A stretch of 64,000 nt of DNA. Source: Strix aluco (taxonomy: Eukaryota; Chordata; Aves; Strigiformes; Strigidae). This document shows, piece after piece, positions 59,056 to 64,000 of this stretch (within the stretch, counting starts at the first letter, position 1; each line of letters begins with the position of its first letter). Both the position numbers and the translations under genes were made by a program. Under the pieces are notes generated by a model that had not been told where the DNA came from, searched no databases, and saw only the letters and a list, made by a program, of their open reading frames with translations. The stretch spans positions 62,122,463 to 62,186,462 of the forward strand of contig NC_133971.1 in NCBI RefSeq assembly GCF_031877795.1, in the 5' to 3' direction.

Positions 59056-62000
59056 CAGCCAATGAGACATGCAGTCTTGGTGTTAGTTTGATAATCCCCC
59101 TCTTTTTGCAGAATCTATGGGTTGCTCCTCTATGTATTGTGATTATTTATTTATATTTATTACTGTTTTATATGGTATACATTTTTATTTAACAGCAAAG
59201 GAAATCCTTTGTCAGCCAACAGCCTGGAAGAGTAGACAGAGAACTTGCAGTCCTTGGGAACTGGGAAGGAATCACTGCTGCCATGGCAGAGTTAAAGCCA
59301 AAAGGGCCTTTTGCCCTCATCTCCTCCATAAATCAGGCCATAGAAATTCATCCAGTGTTTCTGGCAGGGAAAGAGATTATTCTCACATGTTATTTGAAGA
59401 AAACACTACTGAGCTCAAGAAAAGGAAACACCACTGGGCTCACCACAAAATTTGTCCAAGACAGATGTCAGTAGTGCAAGTTTTGAGAGATGTGGTATTT
59501 GCTACAGTCCTCCTACTGCAAGTTTTGAGAGATGTGGTATTTGCCACAGTCCTCCACCAGTGGTTCCAGGAGCTAATTGCACTCACTCTTGAGCCTATGA
59601 ATCTTATTTCCAGCTTGATTCTTTTTCTTGAAAATACAGGTCCTAGCCCTTGAACCTAGCTACACTTTTCTCCATCAGACTGGACAGATCTTTAGTGCCA
59701 GGGATTATTAAATGCTATTAAGCAAAATTAAACATTAGGTTAAAGCAAAAGTGCTTTAAAATAAAAGAAGACATAGTCATAGATGAGTTTCAGTGGTTTC
59801 AATATGCAGAACAAACCTCCTCTGTAGTAGTGACAGTGTGCATGTGAATGAAGGTGGTCAGCCACGTTCCAGCTGCCTTAAAAGCCCATCAAAGAGGTTG
59901 GTGCCTAAACGTCTTTGTTCCTCAACAGCTGTAGCAGCTCTTGTTTTGGGAGGGAGGTCCCAGGAGAAAGTCCTTAATGATGTAGTGTGAAAACCTTCAT
60001 GGAAACACCAGTGAGCAGTTCCCCTTCCCGTGCCAGTGTGCAGAAGCAGCTGGAGCATGTCTGAGCCTGGCAGAAGGTGCTGGACATGCACCACTGGTGC
60101 ACTGCGGTGCCCCTTTGGCACAGGGCTGTGTGCCATTGGTCTTGGGCATTGAGTTCCTGAACCAGCCCTGCTTTTGCTACCGTGGGAGGCAGAACTGAGC
60201 TGCACACATACTTGCTGTCATCTGTAAGACCCTGGTGCTGTGATGCTTGGATTGTCTGCCCCAGATAGTGTACCAAGACCATGAACAAGACTAGGGGCAT
60301 GCTGCCTGTGTACCCAGCTGACTGTCTCTAAAGTCCCTGCTTTCACTTGCTGTCGGTGAGGTTCCTCCATCTGGACACTATCCCAAATGGGCTGATGGAG
60401 CAAGGACGAAGCAATGGGTGTAAATGTCTTCTGCTTGATTCACTATGTTCTTTGTAGGGAATGCTAACCACCATGCCGTAGGTGTTTAGATTATAAGCAG
60501 GATGAAAAGAGGTTTCATGAAGGTGACCCTTGTGGGTTGTTGCCCACAAATCAATTTGATTTCCTGACTGAGTTATAATCTGTGCCAGTAAAGGTCTGGA
60601 CTGCTCATGCAAGTTCTAAAGCTGCCTAGAGCAACAGAAAAAAATGTCACCAGGTTCAAGTAGAACTGCTTCCTGGTCAGATCCTGCTCCCACTTTCGAT
60701 TTCCATGTGGCCCAAGGTACATGTCAATGCTTAGAAAAGACAGCTATTCACCACTGGTAAAGAAATGGAGCTCCCATGTGCCAAGGCATGTCCCTGGGCT
60801 GTTTTCTGTTTTCTGTTTATTCATGTAGCAATAAGCTATTTCAGGAAGCAGAGATAGGGTTTGTGCACGTAACACGTACAGGCATGAGAGGATTTGGCAT
60901 CTAAAGCTAAGCTGCCTTTTAAAGCCTCATCAACCACCAGGTGCACCAAGGATGCCAGGGCCTGCTCTGCTAATTGTGTATTGGGCTGTCCTGTGCATTG
61001 ACAAAGACCAAGGTCTGACAGGAACACAGCTGACCCTGTCCAGGGCCGGTGCTGTAAGGTACAGGTGTGCCAGTAGATAGATTTTGACAAAAATTTAAAA
61101 AAAAACCAAAGGAGTTCATGGTGATTTAATTTTGTTTCTGAACACTGCTGATCTTCAATTTGCTTATCCCTGCATTCTGAGCTGTCAGGGCTGAGGACTG
61201 CACTGGAGAGCAGCTGAGTGGAAATGCACTAAGCATCTTTTGCACGGTTCATGAAATCAGTACTGCTTCCTCCCCGTCTCTGCCCACTTTAATGTCACTG
61301 AATGCAGTCACAGCCTCTTCTGAACAGTTTCTCAAAGGTAAAGAGCCAAGTGCTCCTCCCAGCTTTCTGTTGACTTGCTGGGAGTTACAGCAGGATAAAT
61401 TAGTCCGAGTAAATCAGAGCAATTATGGGCAAGGTATGGTGGTGCTATCTGGTCTATCAGTCACTTGCTATCCTAGGGAACACATGTCACCAAGGCAAGC
61501 CAAAACATCTTGTGAGCAGAGTTATTGTACAGGGAAGGGGAAAGAAAACCTGGCAATTTTGTAACCTGTTTGTTCCATTTTCTATCTTAAAAAGCTTCCC
61601 TTCCTGTTACTGCTTTGATTCGTATCAATGCTTTCTTTGTTCTCCTTTCCATTTAGGAGCTCCCTACTCTCATGTTCAGTGTGTATTTCACTAGATCTAT
61701 CTACCAAAGAATTTTTTGTGGGGGTCAAGTTTCTTTTGTGTTTTGTGGATTTCTTATCTGTATGATCATGAACAAATACAGTGTAACTGGTCACATTTTG
61801 TGCTATATGATGTTATTTAATATCTAATATATTCCAAATAAATTATTCAAGAAACTAATCTTTGTCTTTTTAAACTTCTCGAAAATTTCATTTTACATTT
61901 GCATACCACTTGGTAGAGGATGCCAAAAACATTGCAACGTAATTTCTGGTAGAGTATCATCCTACTGTTCAGCACTTACACAAGAGTCTTGATGTTAGAA

Positions 62001-62133
62001 ACAACATTGTCAGATGATGAAGAATGATGGGGATTCTTTGTTTATTATGATTTCTTCCACTTGTTGGTTGAATTGTATTTGTCTATGTGTTAAGAAGATT
62101 TTGACCAGCTTTTGAAAAAGACAGGTAAATAAA
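59056..62133 (+). other. TAL2: TAL2 3' UTR candidate and downstream sequence
   Basis: AATAAA signals occur at 59760-59765, 61837-61842 and 62128-62133. The last is followed within 20-30 bases by a GT-rich stretch (TATTGTGTTTGTCT), the usual layout of a working cleavage site, but assignment to TAL2 is inference. A 42-bp tandem duplication lies at 59475-59558. Confidence 0.35.
59475..59558. repeat. 42-bp tandem duplication
   Basis: A unit beginning TGCAAGTTTTGAGAGATGTG and continuing GTATTTGC[T/C]ACAGTCCTCC occurs twice with a period of 42 bases and only a few differences. Confidence 0.9.
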
Positions 62134-64000
62134 ATTTCATTGTGCAACACTATTGTGTTTGTCTTTCAAATATTCACAATTCAAAAGATTTTAACCAAGT
62201 GCATTTTAAAAAGCAGAAGTCACCCTAAAGTATTAGTTTGGACTCTGAATTGAGTCTGTTGTTATCTGGAGATGTTCAGATAGGCACAACCTACAGATTT
62301 GGACTGCAGTCCAGGTTCAGAAATAAAAACTCATTGAAGGGAGCTTAGAATATAAAGCTGCTCTTTCTGGTGGGAACAACCTAATCCCCAATTGAATATG
62401 AGGCTGGGAGAGGAAGAGGAAGAACTAGGATGACAGATGTAGAAGTGGTGAGGAAAGGATGGGAAACAGCTGGGACACAGGGCCATTTTCAGTTTCATGC
62501 TTAACTGGATGTGTCACAACCCTGACACTGCTCTATGATACACCAAGAAATGGATTTCTGCAAAATATGTGGCTGAGAAAGGTATCATCTCAAGAGATTA
62601 TATATAAAAGTCATGAAATCAGCAAATGTGAGGTTCAAAATATGTATTTATACTAAGCAAGGCAATGCCACCTTAGAGAGAACCTTCTGCTTACAGCAGG
62701 TAATGCCAAATTAGTTAGTATGCTGAGGATCATGTAGCAATGCCTCTTCTAGAAGTGAGCACGGTATAGTCATGTTAATGTGGTGCTGTGCTGTGAGATA
62801 ATGGGACCTGTGGCATGTAGATGTACCAAGTCATTTAGAGCTGGCTGAAAATGTCTCACAGATGTTGCAGCAGTGGCAAAACCTTAGTATAAATGACAAA
62901 AATGTCCCTAGTCTTAAGGCCCCTACTGAGTCTCCTAGTTGTAATTAGCAGTGCTAAATAGAGTTGTGTGAATAGCACCTTTTTTTCCCTTTTATAATTT
63001 TTTGGTGAGGATATGGCTGTCCATATTGCAAGGAAGACCAGCTAAGGTGGTATCTTCTAGAAGCACCTTTGGTATCTCCTGATACAAAAAGGCATGATGC
63101 AAAGTTAAAAGAGTCATGGTTTCCTCTAACCCATGGTACTTCTAAGCTGTGCAGAGGGTGTGAGGTGTCCTCCCATGCCTTTGTGATGCAGAAATCCCAG
63201 TGAGACATTCCTTTATTTGGAATTTCCAACAGGATCCATAGAAGAATGTAGCTCCACAATTCAGGTCAAATGAGGATTACTTTCTTCAGAGGCTGGGTGC
63301 TAGGAGACAAGTGCCACTCTTCAGCTATCACAGAATCTGAGAGAACTGATGCCAGGAGAGGTGCAATGTACACTGTCCTTAAAAGTAACCCACGCATCAG
63401 CAGGAACAAGCCTGCTGTGCAGAATGCTGTTCATCATGTCCACTTTTTCAGCATCTCCTTTGTAGCTATGGATATAATTGAAGTTGGATATTTGGGTTGG
63501 GCAAGGAAAGAAATATGTTGCAACTGTATCTTGCAAGGACTCTGTAGTCTTATGCATGAATCCTAGTGATGCCTAGCCTGTGGTTAGAAGAAGGGCAGGT
63601 CTGCAATCAGGGTTTTGGTCTGAGATTCAGTGGATTCAAATGCTGGCTGATGTGAACACGCTGTGCCTAGCACTGGACACTGCACAACGTAGTCCTAGAT
63701 CTGCATAGTGCCTTGTTTTTTTCTGGAGTGTTGCCCATGCTGAGGAAGACTTTGTGGTGGGGCATGTACTCAGCAGCCCTGTTAGTTGTACTAAGTCTAA
63801 ATCAGGGAGGAGGAAGGTACAATGAGCACAGCAGAGGGAGACTCACAGGATTCCTGACCCAGCCAAATCAAATGCCAAAACAGAGTTGTTTTAGGACACT
63901 AAGATCCATCCTAGCATCTTGCTCTGAGCAAGAAGCAGAAGCTGCAGGACTGATGTGTTTCAGAGGCATACAATTCATGAACCATTTAGAAATTTAGCTT
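62134..64000. other. Intergenic, nothing recognised
   Basis: Sequence downstream of the last candidate poly(A) site with no recognisable gene or repeat. On human 9q31 the next gene is TMEM38B; none of its exons was recognised before the window ends. Confidence 0.4.

Noticed and set aside
1..64000. CRISPR arrays, tRNA or rRNA genes, bacterial-type operons
   Set aside because: No regularly spaced direct repeats, no cloverleaf-type or rRNA segments and no compact gene clusters were seen; the window is ordinary vertebrate nuclear DNA.

Overview
This window is vertebrate nuclear DNA and almost certainly comes from a bird. It is dominated by CR1 retrotransposons ending in the ATTCTGTGATTCTGTGAT-type 3' tail. 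It also carries ERVL-like solo LTRs of the TGTCCTGG...CA type, a Topors-like RING gene copy of a kind known to be repeated in bird genomes, and small intron-split genes. Two conserved genes fix the locus: fukutin (FKTN, last seven coding exons, + strand, 1111-15605) and TAL2 (single coding exon, + strand, 58702-59055). They lie in the same order and orientation on human 9q31, a region that corresponds to the avian Z chromosome. The chromosome assignment is inference from synteny, and the species cannot be determined from the sequence.

Layout. 1-15605 holds the 3' two thirds of FKTN. All seven exons join in frame into 406 codons plus a stop, so about 55 N-terminal residues are encoded upstream of the window. 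Its introns hold three CR1 fragments and one hAT-type DNA transposon whose right end lies only 30 bp from an exon. 15606 to about 17.9 kb is the FKTN 3' UTR and the sequence after it. 19.5-27.2 kb is a repeat cluster: one solo LTR and four CR1 copies, including a nearly full-length one placed head to head with an internally deleted one. 29.7-32.2 kb holds a 34-bp tandem duplication, a short CpG-rich island, a broken Topors-like RING gene on the - strand and a second solo LTR. 32.6-37.3 kb holds a decayed CR1, an unrecognised 267-codon open frame and a 2.6 kb CR1 that retains endonuclease and reverse transcriptase. A third solo LTR lies at 39.3-39.9 kb. From 39.9 to 58.7 kb the sequence is largely unique non-coding DNA with one small CR1 tail; TAL2 follows, and then about 5 kb with candidate poly(A) sites.

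The two host genes are not functionally linked. FKTN is a Golgi ribitol-phosphate transferase acting on alpha-dystroglycan. TAL2 is a bHLH transcription factor used in midbrain GABAergic neurons and related to the blood factor TAL1. The intergenic stretch is where TAL2 regulatory DNA would be expected. A cluster of three GATA motifs and one perfect octamer near 38.7-38.8 kb is the best candidate I could see. I saw no CRISPR array, tRNA, rRNA or bacterial-type operon.
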